From Stictocephala bisonia (Eukaryota > Arthropoda > Insecta > Hemiptera > Membracidae), in assembly GCA_035578905.1 (NCBI GenBank), contig JAQJVL010000281.1, forward strand, positions 372,001-436,000: a stretch of 64,000 bases of DNA. The letters run 5' to 3'. This document shows, in pieces, positions 1 through 13,892 of this stretch. Position 1 is the first letter of the stretch. Every line of letters starts with the position of its first letter. The position numbers and the translations under genes are program-made. The notes under the pieces are model-generated. The model saw only the letters and a program-made list of their open reading frames with translations, was not told the DNA's origin and ran no database searches.

Positions 1-1206
1 CCCCTTACGTGACCCAAGCCCGAGGGCTCAGTTATCTTTTAATAGTCTTCCCCCCTTCCACTGTTTCCAAGGACTTTTTTGTACCTAAATAGATCCTCCA
101 ACATACCTAATTGGAACTCAAAAATGTATAACTAAACTACTTTTGTCTAAAACACGTGTTTATACATATGCGATTGTGTTTCGAAAATACTATTTACTAG
201 ACTATAAATCATAAGGCTTAAATTGGCTTAAAAGAGTAAAATGTATACTCTTTCTTATAACAGAAAAAGTACTTAGTTTTACATTGCACACAGCTTAGAA
301 TCTGCCATGGTTTGTCTTTATTAACATTACACATTTGTTGCTATTAAGATATTACAAATTAAACTACAATTAATTACAAATACCATTAAATAAATGACAT
401 AAAAATGTCATTAATGACATTAAAAATAAAAACTATTTCAATAGCTTTTAATTTAAATTTTTTAAACTGATAAAGAACGTATATTTGAAATTTGTTTTTC
501 CGCTGCTGATATTAGTCCTTTCAAAAAATTAAGCGGATAATTTCATAAACACGTCAGCTGGAAAAAATATTCTTCAAATAATAGTATCTGGAGGGGTAAT
601 TTCACATTTGCAATTTTTTATTGTTGATGTGTGAAGGAATGGAAATGTTATGAATCCAAATATTTGCATTCATTGTATATATGAAGAAACCGTCACTGGT
701 TAGAAAACTTTTATAAAATTAAGATTGATACAAGTAAAATATGTTTAGGTTCTTTTAAATAAAAATGATGTAGCTCAAACATTAAAAATGTAGGTGTATT
801 TTAAAGCATAATATTTCTTCAGTCACAGTTGAACAAGGTTTTATTTTGTAACCCACAACATTGGCATGTGTAAATTAAGCTATTAGGCTCATAACCTATA
901 CATATAAGTGAAATCTCCTTTTATTTAATTATTTTATATTCGTGGATATAATTATATAATTAAATCTATTTTATAGGCTCAAAAACATCTATAACATTTT
1001 ACCAATAACACCAACAACGAAGATAAGATAAAAAACCCATTAATAAATGTCATTTTAACATCCAAGAATCTTTCAGCTTATTTATTGTCAGTTATTCAAA
1101 TAAAACTGTAGAAAATATTCTCTAAACAGTTTTTAAAGTCAATAACTTTATCGGATGAAGGTTTGAGTTGTAAAAGTATACGTTTTCTTTACGGAGTGGT
1201 AGTTTA
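1..1206. other. No gene seen
   Basis: AT-rich sequence downstream (3' side) of the retrotransposon. No open frame with recognisable motifs and no tandem repeat. Confidence 0.6.
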
Positions 1207-1622
1207 GAAAGGAAAGAAAGAAAGAAATTTATTTCACATACAGTACAGTTTCAATAACAAAAATTGAATACCATTCATAAGTAAACACTAACAGTAACTT
1301 AAAACTAAAAAGTATAAAGTTGACATGATTTGTAACTTAGTATACATTATTACCTTACAACAATATAGTCCCACATGGTACTGCAGTGACTAGGCACCTC
1401 GAAGATAGCTAAACTATCTGTTTTGAGGCTGCCATGTTCAATATTAACATCGTCGAGTGGCCAATCAATAAGTAATTACCCATTGTACTAAATGTATAAA
1501 GAAAAACTATAAACATATGCAATTTAAGTATGTCGTGTCCAACTAAAGTTGTTATTTTTATATTATTTATTTTATTTTGTATTTTATACTTAAGCAAAAA
1601 TTTACCCAAATTGATATTTATT

Positions 1623-4526
1623 CTATTTTCTTATATTTAATACATCTTCGAGAGCACCATTTCCCAAAGACAACAACCAATCTCTTGCCTTTCTATTAAA
1701 TGAGTGTATAGATCTAATTTTCTTTAATGTTTCTGGAATCTTATTCAAAATTGTAGGAGCTAAGAATGAGATTGATTTTGTAAAAAAAGTAGTTGTTGGT
1801 TTTGGTACAAATAACTGTCTAGGATTTCTAAGTCTCTTCATCCATTCATTTTCATTTCCTGGCATGTTTCCTTTCCTAACAAAAAAATTTCGCAATACTT
1901 TATAGACAAATAAATTTCTAAGTGGCAAAACTTTCAGGACGATAAAGAGAGGACGAGTTGGTTCAGAATAACCTTTCGACATTACAATTCTTATAAATCG
2001 CTTTTGTAACGTTATTATTGGTTTTAGTCTGGACAAGTAAATTCCACCCCAAATTAGTAAGCCGTACTCTATTTTACTTTGCACCAAAGCAAAGTACAAC
2101 GTTCTCTTTACTTCTATCGGACATAAACCCCGCACAGAATAAAAAATTCGCAGTGTTTTACGTAGTTTAAGTTTTAAAGATGATATATGTTGTTTCCAAC
2201 TTAATCCCTGGTCAAGAAACACACCTAAGTATTTAACACTCTGATTATAATGTATAACAGCACACAATGACCTACACTCTGAATCTTCTAACAAGCATTT
2301 TGTACATCTGTATTTTACGAGACCTTCGAAACTATTTTGAGTGTTTCTTAGAGAAAAATTTAGATAAGACGTTTTTTCAACACTTAGAACCATATAATTT
2401 TTAAGAAACCACTACTTCAACAATCTTAGATCTACATTCAAAGACGCCACGACATCCTCCCAATTTTCCTCTACATAGCAAAGTGCAGTGTCATCAGCAA
2501 ACGAGGTCAGTCGTCCTTTAAAGTTACCTTGACATAGGTCATTTATATATACAAGAAATAGTATGGGACCTAATACTGTGCCTTGAGGCACCCCGTGTTT
2601 TATAACAAGTCTATCGCTGCATACACCATTCACTCTAACAATTTGTGATCTTTCTTAAGGTAACTACGGAACCACTCGAGAACAATACCCCTAATGCCTG
2701 ATCCGTGTAGCTTACTAAAATAAAGTAAAATTTTATGGTTAACCGTATCGAAGGCTTTAGAAATATCCAAAAAAAGTCCACTTACACACTTTCCTTTGTT
2801 TATGCCCTCGTATACACATGATACGTAATGTAAAAGCGCTTTCTCTGTGTTGGCTCCCGACTGAAACCCGAACTGCCTTGTGCTTATGTAATTAACCTTA
2901 TCAAAAAACGATAGTAAACTTTTTTTCATAAGTCTTTCTAATAATTTAGAAAAAGTTATAACTAAAGACACAGGTCTATAGTTCTTTGGAAGAAGTTTTG
3001 AATCTTTTTTGTAAACCGGTATTACGATAGCTTCCTTCATTTTTTGAAAAATTCCAGTTTCAAAACTTAAATTAAAAATATACACTACCACATCGCTTAT
3101 ACTACTAAAAATACGCCTAATCAAATATGTACCTATTTTATCTACACCTGGTGATTTTCCCACTTTTAAAGATCGTAACTCAATTTCAATGTCCTCTTTC
3201 GTGATAGGAATTAAAAACATTGACAAATTTACACTACCAACAGGAAATTGAGCACTTTCTTCAAATTCATCTATATTAACAGGCCTCTTTTCAGAAGCAA
3301 CTAAATTCTCAACAACATTCAAATAATAGTCATTAAATGTATTAGCTATTAAAAGATAGTCATTTTCTTCAAGTTTACCATCTATGTCAAGTGATGTTAT
3401 ATTATTTGTCTGCTTCCTTTGACCAGTTAGCTCGTTCATTGTTTTCCATAACTGCTTACTATTTCCTTTATGTTCAATAAATTTACTAATATAAAAATTT
3501 TGTTTAGTCTCTTTGACTAATTTTTTTAGTTTTTTACAATATTCTTTTAATTAAACTTTAAATCTGTTATCATCCGGATTGTTTTTCATTCTTGTATACA
3601 ATGCTTTTCTAAACTTAATCTTATTAGAAATCAAACTCGTCATCTATGGTTTTAATTTTCGACTACATTTTTTTGGAAACTTTCCTTGGAGCTATTTGAT
3701 ATTCTCTTGTGAGCATGTCATGAAACTGATCAAAGGCTTCAGACGCACTTAAATGTAAATAAACTGGTGACCAATCCAAGCTATCAAGATTTGATTTGAG
3801 TTTATCATAATCTACTCTGTAATGAGTTTGAAAATTGATTTCATTACTGCAATCCACGTTAGCTATAGACACTACTATCATACTATGGTCAGTTATGTGT
3901 AAATCCTTAACTGTAGTCTGGAATGGAATTTCACTTTTGTTTTCTACTCTAACATATACATGGTCAATACATGTGTTTGAAATAGTTCTGGTGGGTTCGT
4001 TTACTAAAGATTCCAAACCATTATTAGCCATTAGAAACTTATATAAATCAATTTGGTGGTTATTTTCATCTAATATATTTAAGTTTATGTCACCAATTAT
4101 GACCATATTTTTCAAATTATAATTTTCTCTTAGCCATATTCCCAACTCATCTACAATACACCCTATTGAAAAAGCATGAAATCTATAAATAATCAAAAAA
4201 TTAATTGATTTTTTGAAAAAAATGCAATTTAGAAATATTACATTAGCAGATTTAAAGTTAACATTTACACAATCACACACATTTACGGATAAATCAACGT
4301 AAACTGCCACGCCGCCTGCTCTGTATTCTTCACAAGTTTTTATATTAAGTTTATAGTTGGGGATTTCATATAAACTACTTTCGTGATCATTGATCCAAAT
4401 TTCAGTTAAAATAATTATTTTAGGTAATTTACTGTAAGTGGATAGCTCTGCTAAGAATATATCGAAGTTAGCTCTAATACTACGAATATTTTGGTGTACT
4501 ATTTCAATATTATAATTATCATACAT
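1623..4526 (-). pseudogene. Non-LTR ORF2: endonuclease plus reverse transcriptase, frameshifted
   Basis: The endonuclease (4526-3663) shows HQNIRSI, ILTEIW, GGVAVYV, GDINLNIL, TCIDHVYV and ITDHSMI, the order expected of the exonuclease-endonuclease-phosphatase fold that nicks target DNA. The reverse transcriptase (3439-2412) shows a RPVSL block, FLDISKAFDTVNH, GVPQGTVLGPILF and FADD, where the last two aspartates are the catalytic pair. The segment 2393-1623 has KYLGVFLD and IEYGLLIWGG, the thumb/C-terminal part. Breaks: a stop at about 3663, a frame change between 3660 and 3440, a frame change near 2632, and a stop near 2412. Once an autonomous enzyme for target-primed reverse transcription; now a relic, though relatively young by its intact motifs. 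Confidence 0.88.
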
Positions 4527-4608
4527 TACAGTTTGTTAATGTCCTCCAACTTAGTGAGCACGATGACTGGAGAGCTTTCTTCTTTTTGCAGGAGTATCTT
4601 GCCTTCTC

Positions 4609-5442
4609 TCACCCATAGAAACCGGTAGTTTTTTCTTTTTTGATTTCTCTAGCTGCAGCAAAGATTTTCGCCCGTAGAAAAGTGAGACTCTCATTTATAT
4701 ACACTGGTGAAGTAGTTGGATATCCCATTTGAGCTGTAGTGAGGGTTCTCTTAACTCTTCTTTTTTGTAACATGTTTTGCTTATCCAGTCTTCTCACAAA
4801 CTTTACTATGATTGACGGAGGATTCACATCATTTCTCTTACGCAAACGGTGGCAGGCATCAACCATCTCTTCTTTAATAGGCATATCCAGCGCCATCCTA
4901 ACCTTCTTAACAGTCTCGATTATATTTTAATTTTTTTCCATAGGAACACCTCGGATTTCAACGCAATTTAAACGCGAATACTGTTCATTATCCTCTATCT
5001 TCTCCTCAAGACTGTTCACTCTGGCTTTAAGACTTTTATTTTCTTCAGTCAATTGTTCTATTTTACTGAAATATTCCTCTAACCTCTTAGTTTGGCTTTC
5101 AATCAACTTCATATTATCTTAAATTTTTTCATGACATGTGTTAAGAGATTTTCCTAACTCCTTCTCCAACCTTTTTCGATCTTCTTTAGCCTCTTTAAGC
5201 ATACTAATCACTTCTATCATTGAGGCTTTGCCTTCATCAAGTGATGTCTCAAGGACCATGCTTTCTTGTCTACTCTGGCTGCATGAACTACAACGCCATA
5301 TTTGTTTTTCCTCCAAGATATATTCAACATCACTCTTGGACAAATTAACGCAGTTCGCGTGAGAAACACCACCACAATCGCTACACTCAATCTTCAACTG
5401 CTTGTTAGCTATATTAAGCTTACAAACACTACACTTCACCAT
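4609..5442 (-). pseudogene. Non-LTR ORF1 protein: PHD-like zinc finger, coiled coil, nucleic-acid-binding domain
   Basis: Starts at the ATG at 5442 (MVKCSVCK). A Cys-rich finger with CSVC, CSDC, SHANC and CSSC pairs has the C4HC3-like spacing of the PHD fingers in ORF1 of some insect and vertebrate non-LTR elements. Next is a heptad-rich coiled coil (IEQLTEENKSLKARVNSLEE). A domain with RLNCVEIRGVP and DACHRLRKR then resembles the L1-type ORF1 RRM/CTD. The frame is the same throughout and is broken by in-frame TAA codons at about 5121-5119 and 4929-4927. It probably acted as an RNA-binding chaperone of the retrotransposon particle. Disabled here unless the stops are read through. Confidence 0.8.
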
Positions 5443-5620
5443 AATTATCGTATGCGTATAACTTGTAATAAGCTCACAATATAATAAAGCACATAGAAAT
5501 TTCCAGGTAATGGACACAGGATTCAACTTAATCCGCGTTATCTTATCTACTGAAACTGATAGAGCGACCACTCGACGTGTCTGCACAGCACGATGTCTCG
5601 TCCACAACTGAGGACGTAAA

Positions 5621-7937
5621 GGAGAAGTAAATTAATTGTACTTATATGATACATAAACATATTTAATTGTACATGTATACAAACATTCAAAAATACAAAA
5701 GGTTACACGTACAATATTTACACTGACAGATAAAAAGTGCAGAGGTGGTTGGGTATACATCAGCGTATAAACATAATGCTTACCCGATAACCCGAACAAT
5801 TGGTGCTAGTCTAAACATGGTAACATTAAACAACCTAACATACAGCCTTGTGACTAACATGCTGCCAATGAACCAACGCTTAGAAAGGTAATGTTGAACG
5901 CCTGTTTTGTCTATTCTCGTTAAGGGACCTGTATGTAAGTTTAAACTCGTTACTTCAGTAAATATATCTTCTTAAAAAATATTTACATTTATTAATTACA
6001 CATTTAGCAATTGTCTATGTACACGATATGCAACGAATCGATTGCAATAAAATTGTTTTAGCCACTTAACTCGTGGTTTTATGTTGTGTTAACTCACTAA
6101 CATTAGTGATGTAACTTTGAGTGTATAGGAGATTTGGAAAAAAGAATAAGGCTTTTAGTTACCAGTCTGCATTTTGAAATTACAAAAAAATATTATATTC
6201 AATAAATTGATATGTGAAACATATGTACACTGTTTTATGGATTTTGGTAATTCGTAATTAAATTCATGAGTCAGAATTTTCCTTAATTCTCAAATTAATT
6301 TAACCTGACAGAGAATTAACTAAATATCTCAAGATATTAAAGAATTTTGTGATAGTTGATGTTTTGTTACATTATGTATGATTACTTATATTGTAACGTG
6401 TATTGACTTACTATAGACTTTTATGGACGCTACACTACCAAAAGACTTAAGAAAAGCACTCTCAACCCATTAATGTTTTAACTAAAAAATAATTAAAGCA
6501 TAGAAAAAAATGCATTGAATTTAACTGAAATTGGAAACTCTAGTTAGATTGTACCCTCTTATTAGAATAATTTAATTCAAAGAACATATTTGTGTTAAAA
6601 ATAAGAGGGATTCTTTATTTAAATGGGTATCTTCTGTTTTAAAACTCCCATATTATTAAAGTGTCAGTAGATTCTTTTTGCAATTTTATCGCGAAGTTAG
6701 TTTGACAAATCTAAACGTTATTTTCATAAAAAAATCTAATAAATTTATATTACCGTTATGAAAGTCAGTTCATTGGCATATAAAACAATGCAGTAAAGAT
6801 TGTGACAGGAAACAGTATGTCAAAATTCATCAAATTTTTATAAATAAAAAAGATCTTTAAGGATTCCATGTTACAACAACAATAATAAATCGGGAATCAA
6901 CGCGCTATAATTGTTATTATACATTGATAGTATTGAAATATCAACAAACTTGTAATACTTTCTTACTGATTATTTCAACCTTCGTAGGCTAAACAAATAA
7001 TGAGAAAGCTGTGAAATCCTTTTACTCTCTATATTAAAATTCTGATAATTTTATAATAGAATAACAAAATCAGGTATTTTTGGAGTCTATTTGAACTATC
7101 ACGAGTACAATGTTGTTATATAACTACCTGTTTCTGTGTATTTAAATAAACATACTAAAAATAAAAGAGAATTTATGGAAAATAACTTTCTTAATTCTAA
7201 CCATTATAACCATCCAACTAGACATTAAGACTAAACATGTACATGTAAACAAACATTCGCTGGAACTTATCATACTTATGGGGCTTTCAATACCAAACCA
7301 TTGCAATAATGTGACTAGTTCTAGTTGGTCCAATACTACACTTGGCCGTATCCATTGTCTCTAAGCCTACCAATACTATGTACAATTAATGTCTACGTCT
7401 ACTCTATACATTGGTGAAGGGAGACCCTCTGGCCACGGTGGTCCAGGGGGTTCAATGTTTGGATCCCTGATTGTACATTTGTCTAATAACTTCCATGGAA
7501 ATATGATTACATTTTCTACATGTTTATATGTTATACAACAGTTATCATTTAAACTATGAACAATTTAAGAAAAACGATATGGCATGTAGCTAAACAACTA
7601 AATAGGTTTGATCATTCATATGGATCTTACTAGACTTGCCTGTCTTATAAGTTATGAAAATTATACATTTTTTATTTTATCTTGAAAACTCAAATACACT
7701 GCTAATTTTATACTATTACTCATGTACAATTTATTTTAACAACAAAATCATGTATATTTGATTGCATAAAGTAGCGTATTATTGTTCACTTTAGCAAGTA
7801 GCATCCACTCAGACCCTTTCATATACATTATACAATTTAAAAGGCTCTCACACATAGGTTAAGGTATATACAACCTTAACCGTGTTCTAGAATATAGTGA
7901 TTGAAGTTCTTTTTAATACAGAATAAAAATAAGCAAT
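5621..7937. other. No gene seen
   Basis: AT-rich, stop-dense. The open frame at 7142-7333 (minus) shows nothing recognisable. Confidence 0.6.
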
Positions 7938-8341
7938 GCATGTGTATGTGTGGGTGGGCGGGAGGGTCACCATCACTGCATGTGTATGTGTGTGTTGGGT
8001 GGGAGGGTCACCCCCCACTGCATGTGTATGTGTGGTTAGGTGGGAGGGTCACCCCCACTGCATGTGTATGTGTGGTTGGTTGGGAGGGTCACTGTCACTG
8101 CATGTGTATGTGTGGGTGGGCGGGAGGGTCACCCCCACTGCATGTGTATGTGTGGGTGGGTGGGAGGGTCACCCTCACTGCATGTGTATGTGTGGGTGGG
8201 TGGGAGGGTCACCATCACTGCATGTGTATGTGTGGGTGGGCGGGAGGGTCACCCCCACTGCATGTGGATGTGTGGGTGGGCGGGAGGGTCACCATCACTG
8301 CATGTGTATGTGTGGTTAGGTGGGAGGGTCACCCCCACTGC
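7938..8341. repeat. 40-bp G-rich minisatellite, 10 units
   Basis: Units start with CATGTGTATGTGTGG and end GGGAGGGTCACCCCCACTG-like, at 7938, 7979, 8021, 8061 and every 40 bp to 8341. Each unit has several G runs (GGGTGGGCGGGAGGG) on the plus strand followed by a short C run. All three plus frames stay open through the array, although 40 is not a multiple of 3. That follows from the lack of stop trinucleotides in the unit and is not evidence of coding. Confidence 0.95.
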
Positions 8342-11300
8342 AGTTTTAATATGGCAATTAATTTTCTACCAGGCGGAGCTAGAGGATGAGGCCTGGGTTG
8401 GTCCAGATGACACATTAAAAATTATTAATTTGCAACGTAAAGGACGAATAAGTTAATTGAACTAATGTAAAAAAAGACCAAATAAGGATCAATCACTGAA
8501 TTAAGATTTGTTGTACTTTTGAAGAACTATACTATCTTTATTTAAACATATGATTACTTAAACTATTTATGATATTAAGTTGACGTTTTTCCATAGTGGG
8601 ACATTGACTGTTTATGAACTTATATAGGTCTAAATGTTTACATTTTTAAACAAAAATCTTAAAAAGTATTATGAAAAAGCTTTAAGGAAAAAATCTGTTT
8701 AAAAACGTTTGCGTATATTACAACTTTATTAACAACGAAACACCCCGCTTTCTTAAATGTCTAAAATACAATCAAGAGATCCAAATCATAAATGAAGTTT
8801 AAAGCTTCCAATCCAAGCACGTACTGAGTGCTGCTCAACTACATCTACTTCTCAGCTAACCAGATAGTCAACTACATACAACTACGGGGTCTATGTACAC
8901 AAATACACACTTCCTGCTGATGTACAGAAAGTTTGGGTCCTCTCAACGGCTGTTTAGGCACATCTCTTTAACTTTTACCTCAAACCCTTCCCAAATCAAT
9001 TCCATCAGTGCATTTACCTTTTGGGGATTCCATAAAAAATCAATATAGTTTCAAGTTGGGCTATGATTTCCTTTATTAATAGGATATGAAGGTATAACAC
9101 GTAGGCTTATGACTGATTACAGATAACATTAAATAAATACTGAAGACTGTAAGATTTATTATCTTAACTGTAAAAAAGTTAAAACAAGAAGAAAGTTGTT
9201 TTAAACACATTTATAGATTATAAAAAAGCTAAATGTTACTTAATGAACCCTGTGCCAGCAGCTTTAACGAAGTGTTTCTTATCCAATGTGTTTTTCTCTC
9301 TGATTCATGTGCCTAAGTAAGTTTGCAAATATATTTAAAAATATCTTAGTAAACACTATAATCAGTAGACAATGATTGTCCCAAACACTATAAATGGACC
9401 GAGAAAATGTTATCAAAACAACCACAAATTTTTCACTACGTACAAATATTGATATGACACCAAACACTGGAATTACAAGTATTACAAAATTGGTCATAGA
9501 TATTTTAATATGATACATTTATTAAAATGCAAAAAACATTTTTCAAATACATCGAACCCTTTTTATTTTTTCTTATACTGCTGAATAGATTGTGAATTAA
9601 AACTGTATTACTATAAATATCTAATTTGTTTGTCTTAATTTTGTAAGTTATCTACTTCCTTTAAAGGCTTTATTTCAAAAATTTTTAAATAGAGTATCAA
9701 AAATGTGCACATATAAAAAAGAGAGATTTATTAGATTTTTTCAACTCTGTTTATCATACAATTTATGATATCTGTTTTATGGCCACTCTTTTGCGTGCAT
9801 TGTAAAAGAACCTTTATATGATTCACGTTACAATAGTTACACATTTTCTACGGGCTCTTAGCATTTTCAAAATATTATTGATTTCCATTTAAAATTACAT
9901 ATATTATACAAATTGTTCAAAACCAACATAATTGGAATACAAAAGGCACCTTAAATAAATATCATCTCTGGTACATTGATATATAGATATACAGCACGAG
10001 TCATGAACGTGCGACTCTAATTTACATTTAGGTTTTCAAAAGATCAATTCAATATGTGCAGCAAACTTGAAATTCTTAACTGTCTAAATAGAAACAACTT
10101 AGGTATATTTCACGCATTAAATATATGTATATACAAAACCAAGTGTGCAAATACAGTTCTAGTTCAATATGAATATTTATGACGGGGTTATGTATAGTAC
10201 CAAGGGAAACAATCAAACGGGACAAATAAAAAACAAAATACGATTAAAATACACATGTGATAACATCAATTATTATTCGAGAAAACATTGAACACTGTAA
10301 ATGCTACGAACAAAACTACACAGTAAGTATTCATTTTAAATATCTATGTACTGTTATGTAGCATTTCCGAACAACTATGAGATAAGGTTATGTATGTTGT
10401 AAATAAATGTTGTACAGTTACAAAGAAAGAATTCAAACATTTACAAACGAGAATAACGGTTTTTAAATTGCAGCAATAGCAAACGTTAGAACTGAATAAA
10501 GGTTGTATCTCTGTTTATGAATACCTTGTAAATATAATGTCGAATTCAGATACATTATTGTGCTAACAAAGTTATTAATTTCACTTACAGCTGTCTTCAA
10601 GTTTGGAAAAGTAACATAAACTGTATTTTTATATACAACATATACAATCTTAAAATGAAACGAAATATTGTATTAATACTAGCAATAATAAGAAACTACA
10701 AATCCATATTTAAAACGTTGCCCTTTAGAACTTTTTAGTATTAAATGCTTTTCTAATCAACTACAAGCGATATTCTAAAGGCACAGCGGGCAATACTTGG
10801 AGTTTTTGGTTGCTTTATAAACTATACAACACTAAAACATAATTAAACTCGTTAACTAGAAGTCCTACGATTACACACTATAGTCTATTTGTATTTATAA
10901 TATATTCTGACTATAAATTTACTAAATATATCAGAATGAAATCGTAGAAAACAATATTTCTGATTGGTTCTTTGATAATATTTCCTCAATAAACAACCGG
11001 TATTTAGAATGTTGTTACCATACTTTTTCCTTCACATCACTGATTGTAATATTCTAGATAACACTACCAACCAATTGTTCTAAAGGGCAATATTGATTTA
11101 ATTCATAAGCATTATCTTCAAATTAATATACTATGCTATTTACAAGCCCAAGTAAATATTTGTGTGTCCCAATAGCACCAAGTTATTGCGTAATTGAACA
11201 GTTATTGATGAGGGAGTACACAGGGAACTCCCATTACCAACCTTGAGGAATTACTGTACCATGTTACAGACAGCACTAAACAGCTGATTAATTGTTTCAG

Positions 11301-12335
11301 CTGATTCAGATTAATTGTGGAATCAGCTGAGAGTGAGCAATAGCAATTAATTATACGTATTGCTTCATTACCTTGCTTCGTAACCCACGACAATATAGTG
11401 TAGACAAAATAGTTGCATATTAATTTATAATTATTAAACGTGTAAATATACGCCAATAAGTTGTAAATCTGATAAAATTTAAACATTTGCTAAGCAAACA
11501 ACGAAATATAACAATCTGAAAGAATACTTTGTGTCTTTGAAGTTTTAATAATATAAGTTTCTTGAAAATATAAAATATTAAAGTCAATGAATACACATTT
11601 TAGTGCAATGCTTGTAAAACATACGTATTATTGTTTTACATTTGTAAAACAAACCATTATTAGAAGTAACTAAATTTATATAATTTAGTTTAATTACATG
11701 AAGTGTAATTTAAAAATTATATAATTTAAATATTTTGTAATTCAACCTATTTGAATACATTTATGTTCAATATAATTATAAAAATGTTGTACTCGTAAAT
11801 TTAGTAAACATTCCGATATTTTGTTGTAACATAACGTAACCTAACCTGGGGATGTTTTAGAGGACATATTACTACCAAAATTGTTGGAGTTTTTCCACCA
11901 AATTGATTTCAATTTACTATCACTATTATATTGAACTATTACTTTCACTATTATTCACTGCCAACTTTATGGTGATAAAATACTTGAGATAATAAGGAAA
12001 GTAAAAGTTTTTATATATGAAGTATAGATATGATGTAACAATTTTAATCATTATAAAACCACCTTAAAAGTAAAACATTTAGTATCATTCAGGTAATGTA
12101 AACTTGAAAATTATAATTAACACTGATCAAAAAAATTAATAATCTGTTTTCTGAAATGGTGATATTTCTAATGATGTTATTATGGTCAGACTACGCTATG
12201 GAATTTTACTTATATTTCTGAGTATGAATTGAATTCACAGGAAGATACGAATCACACAAGACTTAAAATCAACTTACATTGAATATTAATCTGCCTTTTA
12301 TGTATATATAGTCCCAGTATGAGCCCCTCTGATAT
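8342..12335. other. Probable 3' flank or 3' UTR of Rgk and AT-rich DNA
   Basis: No recognised coding region. The part nearest 12,335 should hold the Rgk 3' UTR (minus strand), but its end cannot be placed. A short open stretch at 8372-8455 is mentioned in findings. Confidence 0.55.
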
Positions 12336-12640
12336 CTACAGAACGTGTAAGTTTTCACATGACTTAGACTTGGAGTCTCTAGCCCAAACTTTGCTTAAAA
12401 GTCCTTTTACTTTTAGGCTAGCCGAGGTACGCTGACCCCGGTACTTCCGGAAGCCAGGTCCTCCACCCATTGGTGATCGACTTCGCCTTCTAGCGGCATA
12501 CTGTTGTGCTTCCATGGGGTGTTCCAGTTTCAGTCGGATCTGAGTAAGTATACCAACCAATAATTCATCGACGTTATGATTGATTCCAACCGAAGTCTCG
12601 ATGAACTTGCAATCATATGCAGTGGCCATCAGTTTGCCAT
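12336..12640 (-). CDS. Rgk: Rgk exon 8 (G5 and C-terminal RGK signature), terminal
   Basis: The acceptor TTGTTCTAG ends at 12641 and the TAG stop is at 12338-12336. Reads DGKLMATAYDCKFIETSVG (G5, ETSVG about residues 757-761), then NHNVDELLVGILTQIRL, the last helix of the G domain. A basic tail with RRRSRSP follows and the protein ends LLSKVWARDSKSKSCENLHVL. The end resembles the conserved C-terminal motif of RGK GTPases (for example a KSC-x-x-L-x-VL ending). It is not a CAAX box; membrane binding in this family is through the basic tail, which also binds calmodulin and 14-3-3. No clear poly(A) signal was identified downstream. Confidence 0.93.
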
Positions 12641-12984
12641 CTAGAACAAACCAAAAGTGTTAGTATTTCTAGACTCTCTATCACGAGAAAATAAGTATGG
12701 GATCCGCAAATAACAAGGTCAATATGCAAAACTATCCTTAAAATATATGGTCAAATTTATTTACTAACGTAAGCAAATTTATTTGGTGCAAAACAGTTTC
12801 ACATGAGTTTTGAACGGTTCTTTTCACTCTATTAGACTAATTATTTGTTTAAATAAAAACAGTTAATGGACTATTAACTTTTTATTGCAATTAGGAATGC
12901 TTCAAAACTGTTCACTACACTACTTTGAGATAAACTGTTTTCTTATTTTCCACAGTAAATAAACAAACATTCTCCTTAAATATT

Positions 12985-13490
12985 ATACATCCGTTTGTAA
13001 ATACGAAGTTTTACAGGTGATAAACACATAACGAAAAAAGCTTCTAATCATTTGTATGTGGTTGTTTGTAAATATGAAGACAGGTGATAAACACATAACG
13101 AAAAAAGCTTGTAATCATTTGTATGTGGTTGTTTGTAAATATGAAGTTTTACAGGTGATAAAGACATAACGAAAAAGCTTGTAATCATTTGTATGTGGTT
13201 GTTTGTAAATATGAAGTTTTACAGGTGATAAAGACATAACGAAAAAAGCTTGTAATCATTTGTATGTGGTTGTTTGTAAATATGAAGTTTTACAGGTGAT
13301 AAACACATAACGAAAAAAGCTTGTAATCATTTGTATGTGGTTGTTTGTAAATACGAAGTTTTACAGGTGATAAACACATAACGAAAAAAGCTTGTAATCA
13401 GTTGTATGTGGTTGTTTGTAAATATGAAGTTTCACAGGTGATAAACACAAAACGAAAACAGCTTGTAATCAGTTTGATGTTGTTGTTTGT
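12985..13490. repeat. ~71-bp tandem repeat, about 7 units (Rgk intron 7)
   Basis: The unit contains GAAGTTTTACAGGTGATAAA, ACATAACGAAAAAAGCTT and GTAATCATTTGTATGTGG. Spacing between matching points is 67, 70 and 71 bp; one unit lacks a few bases. It lies between exons 8 and 7. No coding content. Confidence 0.93.
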
Positions 13491-13892
13491 AAAATGATAA
13501 GAAATATATTAGATTTGACTTAAGATTCTTTCCCCATCATCCCAAATCTGACTATCGTAACAACCGTACAAAATTATTGGATGTAAGTAATCCTCCAGCA
13601 CTAAGTGTCACTAGTTCTGAATGCACAATAACCATAAAATGAAGTCCAAATCCTCTCCCCTACTTAAAACCAAAACATGGGACCAGTCAGGTTGCATTTT
13701 TTAAAGGAAAATATCACTAATATGTGGGGAGAAAAAACACTTTAGTAAAAACCCACATGCCAATTAAGTAATGAAAAAAAATGTGTCAAACTCTATTAAA
13801 GTATTTATTATTGTAGTACAATAAGACCTTCCTGCAAACTGATTCTTCAAACACGAATACATTTGACACAATATATTCTATTAGGATGAATA

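Larger units (their letters stand above)
1207..5620 (-). mobile_element. Non-LTR retrotransposon, nearly full length, degenerate (CR1/Jockey-like)
   Basis: Minus-strand element with ORF1 (PHD-type zinc finger plus coiled coil) and ORF2 (apurinic-type endonuclease, reverse transcriptase, C-terminal domain) in the standard order, then a ~400-nt 3' UTR. The 3' end, on the plus strand at 1207-1232, reads as AATAAA followed by a short (TTTC)n tail, a simple-repeat terminus used by several CR1/L2/Jockey-like clades. Several stops and frameshifts make it non-functional. The exact 5' end is unknown; it is placed just upstream of ORF1. Target-site duplications were not identified. Confidence 0.85.

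Noticed and set aside
7430..7500. tRNA- or SINE-like GGGGGTTCAATGTTTGGATC
   Set aside because: The box B consensus is interrupted and no box A lies at the right distance.
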